A stretch of DNA of 64,000 nt from Protopterus annectens (GCF_019279795.1 NC_056744.1:1501975667-1502039666), one strand, 5' to 3'; counted from the stretch's first letter, positions 1 through 10,037 are shown. Numbers and translations: made by a program. The notes: generated from the sequence alone by a model not told the origin.

Positions 1-251
1 ACTATCCTCCTCAGGGATTTTAACATCAATTGGCTATCTTGCAACAGCAACCACCCAGCCCTCCACCTAAACCACCATGGTTTCTCTCAGCTGTTACAAA
101 CCCCGACTAGGATCAATAAAACCCCCAATAACCACACCATTCTTGACTGGGTCTTAGTTAACAAAGCACCTCACACCTACCTAGCAGGCTGTTTACCTGA
201 CTCCCTCAGTGACCATTCCCCAATCTTCCTACTAAAAAATCACATTAATGA

Positions 252-722
252 TTGCAACCCATTACCCACAGATTTATTCGCAACAAGGCTATTTTTAACC
301 CCAACTCCTTCACCTCCTCCCTCCAGAACGTAAACTGGTCACCTCTAAAGTACCTCAACCTAGCTGAAGCAGTCCATTTCTTTAACAATACCTTCAACAT
401 CCTTAACTCCCATTCCCCCTTGAGAATCACCAGTATCAGAACTAAGAGCTCCCCCTGGCTCCAAAAAAACACCAGGGGCCTTATGAAAACCAGGGATAAA
501 ACATGGGAATGCTGGTGCATAGCTAAAAACCCCTCAGATAGGCAACTCTTTCTTGAACTACGTAACAACGTCAAAAAGAAAGTAAAAGCAGATAAAACCC
601 TTTTCTATCAGACATCCCTAAATTCCTCCCAAAACAACCCCAAGCAATTCTGGTCTACAATTAACTCTATACTCTGCCCAGGAAAAGTAAGCTCCCCTAC
701 CAACCACCCATCTTTCCACTAG
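252..722 (+). pseudogene. LINE A endonuclease-RT linker region
   Basis: Open segment of 156 residues continuing the endonuclease frame of LINE A. It contains the SSPWL segment followed by a basic helix-rich region (RDKTWECW, LRNNVKKKVKADK) and QNNPKQFWSTIN. This order typically lies between the APE endonuclease and the reverse transcriptase of CR1/L2-type LINEs. Same-type segments are seen on the minus strand at about 8099-8290 and 9600-9700. There is no independent gene start; the first Met is incidental. It ends in a stop at 720. Confidence 0.7.
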
Positions 723-1011
723 TAGCATTGCTTATTCCTTCAATAAACACTTCATAGAATCTGTTCTATCCCCTAACAAAAAGCACTTCCCTACACTAAT
801 TCCCCCCTTACCCAACCATAAACCACCCCCCACCTTCTTCCTATCCACAGTACCCACCTCCTACATAAAGACTCCTGACAAAACTAAAACCCACAGAACT
901 AGCAGCTGACTAACTGCCTGCTGAATACCTAAAGATAGCAGCTGATGTCCTAGCTTATCCTATTTCCATATTAATCAACCACTCCATATCTGAATACTAT
1001 CTACCCATGCT

Positions 1012-1832
1012 ATGGAAAATATCACATCATCCCCCTCCACAAGGGTGGTCCCTCCACTGACCTCTCCAACTACCGCCCCATTGCCATCCTCTCCCCCCCT
1101 CTCCAAGATACTCAAAAAATGCTTCAACTCACAGGTCTCCAATTCCCTCCTTAACGATAACCTCCTCTCCAATACCCAGCATGGTTTCAGGCCACAACAC
1201 AGCATGACAACTGCTCTCCTCTCCTTCACCAACAATATCCTCCATCACAAAAATAATGGCCGCCTCTCCTCTGCTGTATTTCTGGATCTATCTAAAGCCT
1301 TTGACATTGTGTCAAACAATCTACTAACCTCTGCTCTATCTGACCTCTCTTTCTCCTCAGCAGCCATAAACTGGTTCCACAGCTATCTACAAGGCCACCA
1401 GCAATCAGTCATCTGGGACAACAATCTATCCACTCGCCTCCCTGTTACTCCCGGGGTTCCCCAAGGCTCCATCTTTGGCCCCTTACTTTTCTACCTTTTC
1501 ACCAACAATCTGCACACTGCCACCAAACACACCTCATCATACAGTATGCAGATGATTCCACCTTCATCTGTTCTGCCCCAACTCTAACAGAACTTGAACA
1601 GATCACCCAAGAATCTTTCTCTCAGTTAAAAGCTGGCTATCTAATGCCCAGCTTCTCCTCAATCCAAATAAAACCAAACTCCTCATCTTCCAATCCTCCA
1701 AATCTACTACAAACACTCCTCACTTCACTATTCAAGCCAAGGATAATACCTCCATTTCACCAACAGTTCACACAAAACTACATGGCATACAGATTGACAA
1801 TAATCTCAAATCTGACACCCACATATCACTAA
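1012..1832 (+). pseudogene. LINE A reverse transcriptase, frameshifted
   Basis: RT core of LINE A. The reading frame at 1012-1587 holds HGFRPQHSMTTALL, FLDLSKAFD (first catalytic Asp block) and TPGVPQGS. The second catalytic block is intact as Tyr-Ala-Asp-Asp at about 1545-1556 (QYADDSTFIC) but lies in another frame, so a frameshift falls between roughly 1490 and 1545. The downstream block at about 1644-1832 is the thumb side of the RT. Known role of the family: target-primed reverse transcription of the element RNA. This copy cannot be functional. Confidence 0.85.
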
Positions 1833-2417
1833 CAATAAAAGAAGTTCACAATAAACTGGGTTCCTTATATAGAAGCCACCAATACCTCACCAAACCAGCA
1901 AGAATCTCTATCACCAATTCCCAACTAATCTCCACCCTACTCTATGCATCACCATACTTGCAAATCTTAGACAGTCAGACCTACACACAAACTTGCCTGC
2001 TACAATAAAATCATAAAATTTGCCACTGGTGCCTCCTACCGCAGCCACCACTGTGTCTCCCTTAGAAACCTTGACTGGCTTGAACTCCCACAACTCCTAC
2101 ACCAAACTCAACTCACCTTTGCAATAAACTAGTAAACCACCCTCTTTGAATCCCATCCCTCCATGCAATTCCCCAACCCTACCACTCTTCCAGACCAATA
2201 CACTCCTGCAACAAAAATCTACTCCAGGTCACCAAAGCCAAAAGCTCAGCAGGTGAAGCATTATTTTCCTGCGCTATATCCAAGCTCTGGAACAACCTTC
2301 CCACTATCATAACCCTTCCTTCCTGCAATCTTTTCAAGATTGCACTTAAATCTCACTTAAATTATCACTGGCTATGTCCTTGCCCAAACCCTGTCTAATA
2401 ACCCCCCCCCCTTTTTC

Positions 2418-2648
2418 AACCTTTCTCTCCTTTCCCAGATTTAGATAGAGTTTGTGACAAATCTTGTTATTTTGTGGTAAGTTTGAAGGAATTTAGGCAG
2501 GGTAGTGGACTGAATGTTAGTTAGGATTGGGGTGGCATAGAGAAGGGAGGGGAGAAGAAGAGCCTGTGCCAGGGAGAGTCTAGCATTAGAAGTCAAGACT
2601 TTTCAGTTGCGATAAGCAAACCCAATTTTTGGCGAGTTTTTTTTAATA
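2418..2648 (-). mobile_element. LINE copy B, 3' segment (distal side of the PLE insertion)
   Basis: Minus-strand continuation of the LINE found at 5142-5945. Reading in reverse from 2648 gives IKKTRQKLGLL, matching the post-RT block KEVHNKLGSLYRS of copy A. The sequence around the duplicated GAG-T(n)-AATA motif joins directly to the copy B RT at 5157. Further downstream (towards 2418) only scraps of frame remain. This piece shows that copy B was one element before the PLE landed in it. Confidence 0.6.
2634..2648. repeat. Target-site duplication, left of PLE
   Basis: GAG followed by eight T and AATA. The same motif with nine T lies at 5142-5157. The two copies bracket the palindromic PLE and the LINE B reading frame runs across the join, supporting a target-site duplication of about 15 bp. 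Confidence 0.65.
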
Positions 2649-2927
2649 ACGCAAATAAGAACAAACTAGATAAAACGCATAAATAGCAAGTCAAAGAATG
2701 GAGGCTGAAGCAATGTTATTGTAAAGCACTTTTCATTTACTAAAGTAGCAAACTTCTTCAGACAAACACACATTTATGATAAGCCTATGAAATACTTGAA
2801 ATGGTGCCAAAAAGCAATGATGTCATCCAATCAAATTAATCAATAAACCATCTTTCTGTATACACAATATTATACATAAATACATATTATTTAAAATTTA
2901 ATATGTTTACATTTACCATAGTAAACT

Positions 2928-2928
<1 letters not shown>

Positions 2929-2955
<27 letters not shown>
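2929..2955. repeat. (AT)n microsatellite in PLE left arm
   Basis: Pure AT dinucleotide run. Its mirror is the AT run at about 4859-4914 in the right arm. Confidence 0.95.
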
Positions 2956-2959
<4 letters not shown>

Positions 2960-3505
2960 TTCACTTCAGAAGCTCAAAAAACTGAAATCTCGAATTTCAG
3001 TATCTCAAGCCCAAAAAGTTGAATCCACAAAACAACTGAAAACCTTGAAATTCAAAACCTTGAATACCGGAGGATTTGAATTTTGCGGTTTTACTACATA
3101 CACACGCACACCATCCACCACACAATCACTCTACTACATGAAAGCAGGGGGGCAAGCCCTCCTGCACCCCTTTAAATATTCTCACTCTGAGGTCACACTA
3201 CATACAAACACACACAAAACACCACCACACAAGCTACTTTCTCTTTGCACACACACATCACAGCAACAAAACACACTGACAAACACCACAGCCCCTACCC
3301 AAACCCTTAACACACACACACACACACACACACACTTACCTGAATACATGACCATAGCGGAACATTAGAAGTGCGAAATTCAAAACCTCCGGTATTCAAG
3401 GTTTTGAATTTTGCGCTTCTAAACTTTCGCTATTATGTGGATTCAGCTTCTTGGGCTTGAGATACTGAAATTCGAGATTTCAGTATTTCAAGCTTCTGAA
3501 GTGAA
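2960..3505. mobile_element. Foldback MITE inside the PLE left arm
   Basis: Non-coding 546-bp segment with long terminal inverted repeats. The left end TTCACTTCAGAAGCT (2960-2974) is mirrored at 3491-3505, and pairing continues for about 65 bp (2960-3025 against 3437-3505) with a few mismatches. Inside each arm sits a small near-palindrome around CTGAAATCTCGAATTTCAG. A further inner hairpin at about 3374-3413 pairs ATTCAAAACCT with AGGTTTTGAAT, and a related half lies at about 3045-3080. The insertion lies between the AT and CA tracts, so a TA-type target duplication cannot be told from microsatellite. The right PLE arm lacks it. Superfamily unknown. Confidence 0.7.
3310..3334. repeat. (CA)n microsatellite in MITE
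   Basis: Short CA run within a C/A-rich interior of the foldback element. Confidence 0.9.
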
Positions 3506-3516
3506 CCCATATATAT

Positions 3517-3518
<2 letters not shown>

Positions 3519-3587
<69 letters not shown>

Positions 3588-3636
3588 CACACGCACACAC
3601 ACACGCACACACACACGCACACACACGCACACACAA
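3519..3636. repeat. (CA)n microsatellite with ACGC interruptions
   Basis: Long CA tract, pure at first, then with regularly spaced CG interruptions towards 3636. It is mirrored by the shorter TG tract at about 4824-4858. Proteins predicted through it are artefacts. Confidence 0.97.
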
Positions 3637-3780
3637 CACACACCATGGAACTGTTATGTTAAACTGTTATCTATTCAAAGCTCTTAGTTTTAAAATAATA
3701 ACATTGCAGACATCATTTAAACCTGGCCAAACATATGAAAATAAATTAAGCTGCCAAAAAAGCTCAGTTTTGTCAGGCAT

Positions 3781-4113
3781 TTATTCCCAAGGACCTCCTC
3801 TATCAGGTAATTTTACCTGCTGTAGGACTGAAAACTTGAATTCATGATCAGAAAATTCATGTATATGCCTGGCAAGCGCATTATTTAAATTTTGCTTCCT
3901 TATTGCATATACATGTTCATAAATCCTTTCTTTTAACATTCGGGTAGTTTTTCCTACGTAAAATACCCAGCATTTTTGGCCCAATACTAGATACACTAGC
4001 TCTTTCGAATTACAGTTATGCTTCCTGTTGACAGTGTACCTTCTCCGTTTTATTTCCATTGTGTGACCTTGGTGACTGTATCTGCAATGATTACACCTAC
4101 CACATTTATTCAT
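3781..4113 (-). pseudogene. PLE zinc-finger plus GIY-YIG endonuclease, minus copy
   Basis: Uninterrupted 110-residue segment. A Cys/His cluster (C4, C7, C10, with H14/H17 and H32/C34) is followed by the GIY-YIG nuclease: LVY at 39-41, YVGKT at 52-56, then ERIYEH (R63, E66, H67) and ARHIHEF. In PLEs this C-terminal domain nicks target DNA for retrotransposition. The canonical GIY tripeptide is LVY here, and the region ends at GGPWE with a stop where the plus copy continues, so the C-terminus is cut. It is about 85-90% similar to the plus copy at 4350-4709. No RT is present upstream, so it is not an autonomous gene. Confidence 0.85.
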
Positions 4114-4349
4114 ATCACCATTGGGGTTAATGAAATTGATGCTTCAACATTGTTTATAACATCATCCAGCATCCATTTCTATGAAGTGAAGACTATTATG
4201 TTGAAAAATGAGATGGTTATACAAGAAGATATGCATATTGTGGCAAACTGGACCAAGGCTTCAGAATAATAGCTAGGAGAGGTATTAGTTTTAAAAATGT
4301 ATTGGAGAGAAGCAAGAATGGCTGTATGGCCTGACTGCAAGGGGGTGCT

Positions 4350-4709
4350 ATGAATAAATGTGGTAGGTGTAATCATTGCAGATACATTCACCAAGGTCAC
4401 ACAATGGAAATAAAAGGGAGAAGGTAAACTGTCAATAGGAAGCATAATTGTAATTCGAAAGGGCTAGTGTATGTAGCATTGTGCCAAAAATGCTGGGCGT
4501 TTTACGTAGGAAAAACTACCCAAATGTTAAAAGAAAGGATTTATGAGCATGTATATGCAATAAGGAAGCATAATTTAAATAATGCACTTGCCAGGCATAT
4601 ACATGAATTTTCTGGTCAGGAATTCAAGTTTTTAGTCCTACAGCAGGAAAAATTACCTGATAGAGGAGGTCCTTGGGAATTAATGCTTGACAAAGCTGAG
4701 CTTTTTTAG
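4350..4709 (+). pseudogene. PLE zinc-finger plus GIY-YIG endonuclease, plus copy
   Basis: Inverted twin of the minus-strand copy. The frame opens MNKCGRCNHC and has one in-frame TAA near 4426, just before TVNRKHNCNS. It is then open through YVGKTTQMLKERIYEH and runs about 10 residues further than the twin, ending LMLDKAELF. Upstream in the same frame ISFKNVLERSKNG marks the RT-endonuclease linker. One stop plus loss of the RT makes this a remnant. The two copies face away from a spacer of about 210 bp. Confidence 0.85.
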
Positions 4710-4821
4710 CAGCTTAATTTATTTTCATATGCTTGGCCAGGTTTAAATAATGTCTGCAATGTTAGTAGTATTTTAAAACCAAGGGCATTGAATAGATAAC
4801 AGTTCATCATAACAGTTCCAT

Positions 4822-4823
<2 letters not shown>

Positions 4824-4863
<40 letters not shown>

Positions 4864-4864
4864 G

Positions 4865-4914
<50 letters not shown>
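4824..4914. repeat. (TG)n then (AT)n microsatellites in PLE right arm
   Basis: TG run to about 4858 followed by an imperfect AT run to about 4914; mirror image of the left-arm tracts. Confidence 0.95.
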
Positions 4915-4921
<7 letters not shown>

Positions 4922-5141
4922 TTAGATATGTAATTATGTATTTATATATAATATTGTGTATACAGAAAGATGGTTTATTAATTAATTTGATTGGATGACA
5001 TAATTTTTTTTGGCACCATTTCAAGTATTTAATAGGTTTATCATAAATGTGTGTTTGTCTGAAAAAGTTTGCTATTTTAGTAAATGAAAAGTGCTTTACA
5101 ATAACATTATTTCAGCCTCCATTCTTTGACTTGCCATTTAT

Positions 5142-5157
5142 GAGTTTTTTTTTAATA
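5142..5157. repeat. Target-site duplication, right of PLE
   Basis: GAG, nine T, AATA; partner of 2634-2648. Minus-strand LINE B coding sequence resumes immediately to its right. Confidence 0.65.
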
Positions 5158-5274
5158 CTTTGAAGGATATGCAAGTTAAATTTAAGTTCGTCATTAATGA
5201 TGGCATGTGGAAGCTTTGTGTGCGAGTCAGGTTGTATGGTGGGGTTACTAGAGGATGTGATGAGAAAGGTAGCT

Positions 5275-5742
5275 TTAAGGTGAGACAGAATGAGGGAGGA
5301 ATAGCAGGAGTTTGTTTTTTGGGGGGTTCAGGATGAGTAAATTATCAGACAGACACTTTTCAATGGAGAGAAAAGTGTCTTGGGTAAGAGTGTGAAGGTC
5401 AGAGATATTGCTGGAAGTGCAAATAAGAGTTGAGTCATATGGGTATTGAATTAGAGCAGATTGTTTGCAGGAAGTATAAAGTTCATTAGTAAAGACATTG
5501 AACAGGAGAGGACCCAAGATGGAACCTTGGGGTACCCCGGTTGTCAATGGAAGGTAGGGAGAGCAGGAGTAGAGCCATTGAACAGATTGTTGTCTATGAG
5601 ACAGGTGTCTAGAGAAAAAGATTAGTGAGGAAGCAGATAGATTGAGGTTAGTGAGTTTAGGATGACAGACAGTGTTGAAGGCTTTGGAGAAGTCAAGGAA
5701 AAGAGGATATGAGGTGTTTTTATCACGGATCTCAGCTACCAT
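5275..5742 (-). pseudogene. LINE B reverse transcriptase core
   Basis: 155-residue open stretch covering RT blocks from the first catalytic Asp (DFSKAFN) through GVPQGS and the damaged YPYD active site to LLILNPPKNKLLLFLP, the usual post-YADD motif of this family. The loss of the first Asp of YADD makes it catalytically dead even without truncation. Confidence 0.8.
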
Positions 5743-6310
5743 ATGTGTAAATGACAGAAGGGCTGTAGCAGTGCTGTGGTTAGGGCAGAAGCCATGTTGA
5801 GTGGATGTCAGAAGGTTCTGTGGAGGAGATAGTTTAGGAGTTATGTATGTATGTATACATTTTTCGAGTATTTTAAAGAGAGTATGGCAATTGTTTGAAA
5901 GTTAGATGGGTTGGTTGAGTTCCCCCTTTTATGCAGGGTGATGGTGAAGGATTATTATTTATTTATTTATTCCAGTTTGATGACCCGGGAGGTCCACTGG
6001 GCTTGGGGAGCCTGTTTTCAGTGGAGGCCCAGGGAGAAAAGCTCCACGATACATAGTTTAGTTACATGAATAGTAATAAAGAAACTTTGCATTGCAAACA
6101 GCAGGTAGCATACATAATGGAACGTTGCCTTTCAAACAACAGGTAAAAGCAAAGGAAACTTTGCATTACAAACAGGTAACATACATACAAGAATACACGC
6201 AATTATTGTTTTGTTTAGGTGAGAAAGAAGGCAAAAGGCCTTGAGGCTAGATTTTACAGTTTAGTTTTTTATACAATTTATATTAGAGACAGATTGGCTA
6301 GGTGAGAAAG

Positions 6311-6652
6311 TTAGCCAGGAGTAAGAGTGAAGGAGAGCTTGGGAGGTATGGGGTGAAGAGTACAGTTGCATTTTCTGTTTAAATAAAGGAAGGAATGAAG
6401 AAGAGTTTTAAAGTTTTCTAGGTTGTCACAAGTCCTCAAAGAGGAGGGAAGGGCATTCCATTTTTTAGCTAAGGAGAAGGATAGCAGAAGTTGACCAGCT
6501 GGGCGCTTGCGTTTTTGGACAGTAATAAGATTTTGGTGGGTAGATCTAAGAGTTCTAGGGGGGGGTGTATGGTTGTAGGATATTGGAAAGTGCAGGGCAC
6601 TTAGTAGGTTGGAACAGTAATCGGTGGACTGTGGTGATTTGTAGAAAGTCAA
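6311..6652 (-). pseudogene. LINE C C-terminal region
   Basis: 113 open residues with SLAKKWNALPSSLRTCDNL and FKTLLHSFLY, the conserved C-terminal block downstream of RT in CR1/L2/Rex-type ORF2 proteins. The stop at 6311 probably equals the natural ORF2 end, because the 3' UTR and repeat tail follow within 360 bp. Confidence 0.75.
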
Positions 6653-7204
6653 GCTGGTTAGGGAGTTTGAGCCAGTTTAATGAGTGGAGGGAGGTACAGT
6701 GGTGAGAGGAGGATTTGGCTTTGGTAGCAAATCTGGAGATTTTATTGTAACATCCTTCAGGTTTGGAGGAGAGAGTGGAAGATAAATTGGTGAGCAGAGG
6801 GGCGCCATACAGTACAGAAGGAAGGAGATAGGTTGTGGCAAGAGTTAGTCTAGTAGCAAGAGAGAGGAAGTAGTTGTTTCTATAAAGTAGGCTGAATTTT
6901 ATATGGGTTTTTTTTTATGTTTAGCTGGACGTGAGTGTTAAATTTTAGGTGTTCATCAATGGTGACACCAAGAAGTTTGGCAGAGGGAACAGCCTCTATA
7001 ATAGAGTTGTTGTGGCTGGTTATTTGAAGTGAACTTTTGTCCAAAGGAAATTATTTTTTGTAGGAGAGAATAAAAGGATTTTGGTTTTGTTGGCACTTAG
7101 AGATAGTTGATTTTGGAGCATCCAGTTTTCATTGGTAGAGAAGGCAGCTTGTGTCAATGATTGGAGATCAGTTAGGTTAGAGGCGGAGCAGATCAAAGTG
7201 GAAT

Positions 7205-7481
7205 CGTCAGCTTATTGGACAGTTTTGGTGGTAGGTATAGCTTTGTGAAAGTCATTAATAAAGATATTGAATAGTACTGGGCCATGTATGGAGCCTTGGG
7301 GTACTCCGGTGGGGGTGGGAAGGAAGGTGGAGGTGCTCTGGCCCCATTTTACAGCTTGAGACCTGTCAGAAAGATAGCTGGAGAACCAGGAAAGTGTTTT
7401 GTGGGAGAGATTGAGATTAGACAGGTGATTTAGCAGGTGGGAATGGGAAATGGTGTCGAAAGCTTTAGATAAGTCCAGCAT
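7205..7481 (-). pseudogene. LINE C RT catalytic core, stop in YADD
   Basis: Contains LDLSKAFDTISHSHLL, WFSSYLSDRSQAVKWG and TPTGVPQGS. The Tyr of the YADD box is a TAA stop near 7213, leaving ADDST after it. Sequence upstream on the minus strand to about 7940 carries the HGFHPGHSTNTAFL-like and HKGGKNCNISNF-like RT entry blocks with frame breaks. Confidence 0.85.
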
Positions 7482-8098
7482 AACTGAGGATACTATTTTA
7501 CCAGAGTCACGGGCTGAATTGACTGTATGTAAGAAGGAGAGAAAGGCAGTGTTGGTACTGTGTCCAGGGTGAAAACCGTGTTGGGTGGGAGAGAGTAGCT
7601 GGTGTTTGGTAAGGAATGGGAAGAGCTGAAGGTGGATACATTTTTTGAGAAGTTTAGAGATGGGGGAGAGGATGGCTATGGGGTGGAAATTAGAGATGTT
7701 ACAGTTTTTTCCACCCTTGTGAAGTGGAAGAATATATGCAGTGTGCCATAGTTTGGGTACATAGGACTCAAGTACGGATTTATTGATCAGGATGCTGATA
7801 GGGAGAGCAGTACCTTCAGAGGCTATTTTTAAGAAGGAGGATGGGATGTTGTCAGGGGCGTTGGTGCAAGGCTTAAGAGTAGAGGGAGTTTCTTTATTAG
7901 GAGGGAGGGGATGGGTTTGAATTCAAAAGGGGGGGAGACAAGGGAGAGGAAGGTTGGGCTGGATGGGGTAGAGGGTTATTGTTGGTGACGGTTTTGGTTA
8001 GCTCAGCAATAGAAGAGGTGAAGAAGGTGTTGAATAGTGAGGCAATTTCTAGGTCAGATTTGCTAGAGTCAGGACAGGGGTTGTTAGTAGTACCTGGT

Positions 8099-8290
8099 TT
8101 AAGGAGGGAATTGATTAAGTTCCAAAATTGTTTGTTTTTTTGTGTAATTTATTTGTAATTTGATGTAGTAAGACTTTTTATCTTTGATAACTTGTTTTTT
8201 GGTCGGGTTTCTCAGCTGTTTGTATTTAAGTAGGTTTTCTGGTTGTTTGTATTGGAGGTATGTTTTCCAGGATTTATCTCTTTGTAGCAT
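8099..8290 (-). pseudogene. LINE C endonuclease-RT linker
   Basis: 63 lysine-rich residues (RDKSWKTYLQYKQPENLLKY) aligning with the 252-722 linker of copy A. Short remnant between endonuclease and RT. Confidence 0.55.
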
Positions 8291-8603
8291 AAGTGTTTTG
8301 GTGTCTTTGGGAAGCCATGGGGTGGTCTTAGTTTTTACTCTTTTTGTTCTTATAGGGGTTAGGGAGTTAAGGACGTTTAAGAATGTTGTATTGAAGAAGT
8401 CAACGGCTGTGTCTAATGGAAGAGTTTTTAGGGGGTTCCAGTTAGTATACCAAAGAGAATCAGAGAAAGTAGTGGGATTAAAGTTAGAGAGGTTACGAGT
8501 GTGGATGAAGTGGTGGGGGTGTGGGGAATTCAGGGTAGCTTGATGAGAGAAGGCAGGCAGGTGGTCTCCTAAAGGGTCAGGAATGACACCAGATTTAGTG
8601 ACT

Positions 8604-9190
8604 TTATTTGGATGAGATACTAGGATCCAGTCTAGTATGGAGCCTGGGGGGCTTGGTTTTGTTAGGCCCAGTAATGGAATTAGTGAGCTGAGTGTAGTTA
8701 AATAGATTGATTGACATGCTGGGGAAGAGGTTATCGATTTTGTTCCAGTCTATGTTTACATCTCCCATTATGTAGGTTTCCAGCTTAATATCTGAGGAGG
8801 CCCAGGAGAGGATGTCTTCCAAGGTGCTGGTGTTGTTGCCTGGAGGAATATAGAGGGAAATGGTGCAGATGCTTTTATGTTTGTTTATTTTTAGTAGGCC
8901 AGTTATAAGTTCAGCATTATTGAATGAGGGGATAGGACTGGGATATGGAGTAAAGGACAGCTGGTTGGAGTAGATTAATGCTATATCACCACCTCTTCTA
9001 TTTAGGCGGTCAGCTTGAAGTGACTGATATCTTGAGGGAAGGAATTCGGAGTCACGTATATGAGGTTTCAGCCAGGTTTCGGAGATGGCTATGATATCAG
9101 GGGAGTTGTGATTAAGCCAGTCATGGAAGAGGCTTAATTTATTATTTAAGCTTTGGGCTTTGATGGTGAGGAATTTAGGGTATTTACTGG
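8604..9190 (-). pseudogene. LINE C APE-type endonuclease
   Basis: Reverse frame from about 9190 shows the ISETWLK motif carrying the catalytic Glu of the APE fold. It then shows RGGDIALIYS, and in the open stretch 8604-8822 the IMGDVNIDWN motif. Frames shift between segments. Known role: nicks genomic DNA at the target site to prime reverse transcription. Confidence 0.75.
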
Positions 9191-9255
9191 TGGATTTATA
9201 GTTGGTGCTAGGGGGGCTTGGATTGAAGTTTGGTCCTGGTTTAGAGTGAATGTCA

Positions 9256-9720
9256 CTGGCTAAGCAAAGGTGTATTGGTGTATTTCCAAATCTCTAGCAC
9301 TGTTGCTTCCTGAAGAGATCTACTGATTAATAGGTATACTGGGTAGACTAGAGATTCAGTGGCTATTTTGAGGAAAGTGGGTGGGAGACTGTCTGAGGAG
9401 GGAGAGCAGGGTTTTAAGCTTCAGTAAGAGTGATTTAATGTAAGAAGTTGGAACTGGCTGGAAGGTGAAAAGTTTAGTGTTGTGAGGGTTGGGAGGGGTA
9501 GAGAATAATTTGTGTTGGAGTTAGAGGGTGTAAGTTTCTGGACAGTGTCAAGGAAGTGTCTGTTGAAAAGGGTAGCAGTTTTTAGAGGAGTGTTATTTGG
9601 GAAAGAGTAGGGATTGGAAGGGCATCCAGAATTGAGAATTTTATTTAAGGTAATCCAGCATTTCCTTGAACTGGTTTTGCTGTTAATCTGGGGAGAGTTA
9701 TAATAGGATAGACCTTATAT
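9256..9720 (-). mobile_element. LINE copy B, 5' segment (linker to RT entry)
   Basis: Minus-strand remnant with SPQINSKTSSRKCWITLNKI, then PPTFLKIATESLVYP and a VLEIWKYTN block. The WK block is the normal lead-in to ITLHKGGN, which resumes at 5945 beyond LINE C. So this is the displaced 5' part of copy B, itself truncated near 9720 next to a CA tract. Confidence 0.7.
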
Positions 9721-9732
9721 GTCATACGGTCA

Positions 9733-9733
9733 T

Positions 9734-9782
<49 letters not shown>
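9733..9782. repeat. (CA)n microsatellite
   Basis: Uninterrupted CA run of about 50 bp, immediately beyond the LINE B remnant. Confidence 0.97.
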
Positions 9783-9785
<3 letters not shown>

Positions 9786-10012
9786 GTATGCCAGACCAGC
9801 TATAACTCATGTTACACTGTTGTAGCATGCATTCCTCCACACATTCGCTCACACACATATATATGCACATGTACTCCAATACCAACATGCATGCACACAC
9901 GCATACATCACCTTCAGCACTTGTTTTATGTCACACCATGGACACCCTGTGTGCATAATTGAACACAAACACACACCCCAGCCCATTTTCAGCACAGGTT
10001 CTCTGTTACACC

Positions 10013-10037
10013 ACACACACACACACACACACACACA
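10013..10037. repeat. (CA)n microsatellite
   Basis: Short CA run between two larger ones. Confidence 0.9.

Larger units (their letters stand above)
1..2417 (+). mobile_element. LINE copy A (CR1/Rex1-L2-type non-LTR retrotransposon), 5'-cut by window
   Basis: Decayed non-LTR retrotransposon read on the plus strand. It enters the window inside the APE-type endonuclease: from base 1 the frame gives RDFNINW (the GDFN-type motif) and, near base 205, SDHSP, the C-terminal endonuclease signature. The linker between endonuclease and RT follows at 252-722 (SPWL, then an NPKQFW-like block), then RT at about 1012-1830, then a C-terminal region with many stops up to about 2380. A C-run and T-run at 2401-2416 mark the probable 3' limit. 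It meets minus-strand copy B tail to tail near 2418. The protein resembles copies B, C, F and I here, so one family recurs. Clade assignment (CR1 / Rex1 / L2 group) rests on the GVPQGS and SKAFD contexts and is approximate. Confidence 0.85.
2649..5141. mobile_element. Palindromic Penelope-like element with two inverted GIY-YIG copies
   Basis: A large interrupted palindrome inserted in LINE B. Outer arms: about 2680-2930 and the reverse complement at about 4920-5125, both with the GAAGAAGTTTGCT-like and GAAAAGTGC-like motifs resembling PLE pLTRs. Inner arms: 3645-4130 (minus) and 4342-4800 (plus), each encoding the same zinc-finger plus GIY-YIG endonuclease. The arms also share mirrored (CA)n/(TG)n and (AT)n tracts. 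The central spacer, about 4131-4341, encodes ISFKNVLERS in front of the plus copy, typical of the RT-endonuclease linker of PLEs. RT itself is absent. The left arm alone carries a foldback insertion at 2960-3505. PLEs are known to form inverted and partial tandem copies; this one looks like a 5'-truncated, inverted pair. Confidence 0.8.
5142..5945 (-). mobile_element. LINE copy B, RT segment
   Basis: Minus-strand LINE of the copy A family. From 5945 backwards: ITILHKGGN (RT entry block), then QHGFCPNHSTATALL, then the open stretch 5275-5742 with LFLDFSKAFNTV and TTGVPQGS. The second catalytic block reads YPYDSTLI near 5430, so the YADD motif is damaged. The frame continues towards 5160 as HAIINDELKFNLHIL. 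The 5' portion of the same element is displaced to 9256-9720 by insertion of LINE C, and the 3' portion to 2418-2648 by the PLE. Confidence 0.8.
5951..9255 (-). mobile_element. LINE copy C, nearly complete ORF2 with 3' UTR and (ATTT)n tail
   Basis: The most complete member of the family here. Reverse reading from about 9190 gives PKFLTIKAQSLNNKLSLFHDW and ISETWLKPHIRD (endonuclease start), GDVNIDW at about 8750, the linker at 8099-8290, RT at about 7205-7940 and the WNALPSSLR-type C-terminus at 6311-6652. A 3' UTR follows to an ATTT-rich tail at 5951-5972. A matching 3' UTR/tail fragment occurs at about 13950-14175. It is inserted within copy B, whose halves abut it at about 5945 and 9256. 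Multiple stops and frameshifts. The AAATA-type tail, not poly-A, fits CR1/L2/Rex-type elements. Confidence 0.85.

Noticed and set aside
3433..3662. Open frames of 68-75 residues through the CA tract (His-Thr or Cys-Val repeats)
   Set aside because: Dinucleotide repeat translated in all frames; no gene. The same applies to the frames at 9732-10247 and 50347-50613.
4018..4445. Frames on the non-coding strands of the PLE arms
   Set aside because: Antisense shadows of the GIY-YIG domains.
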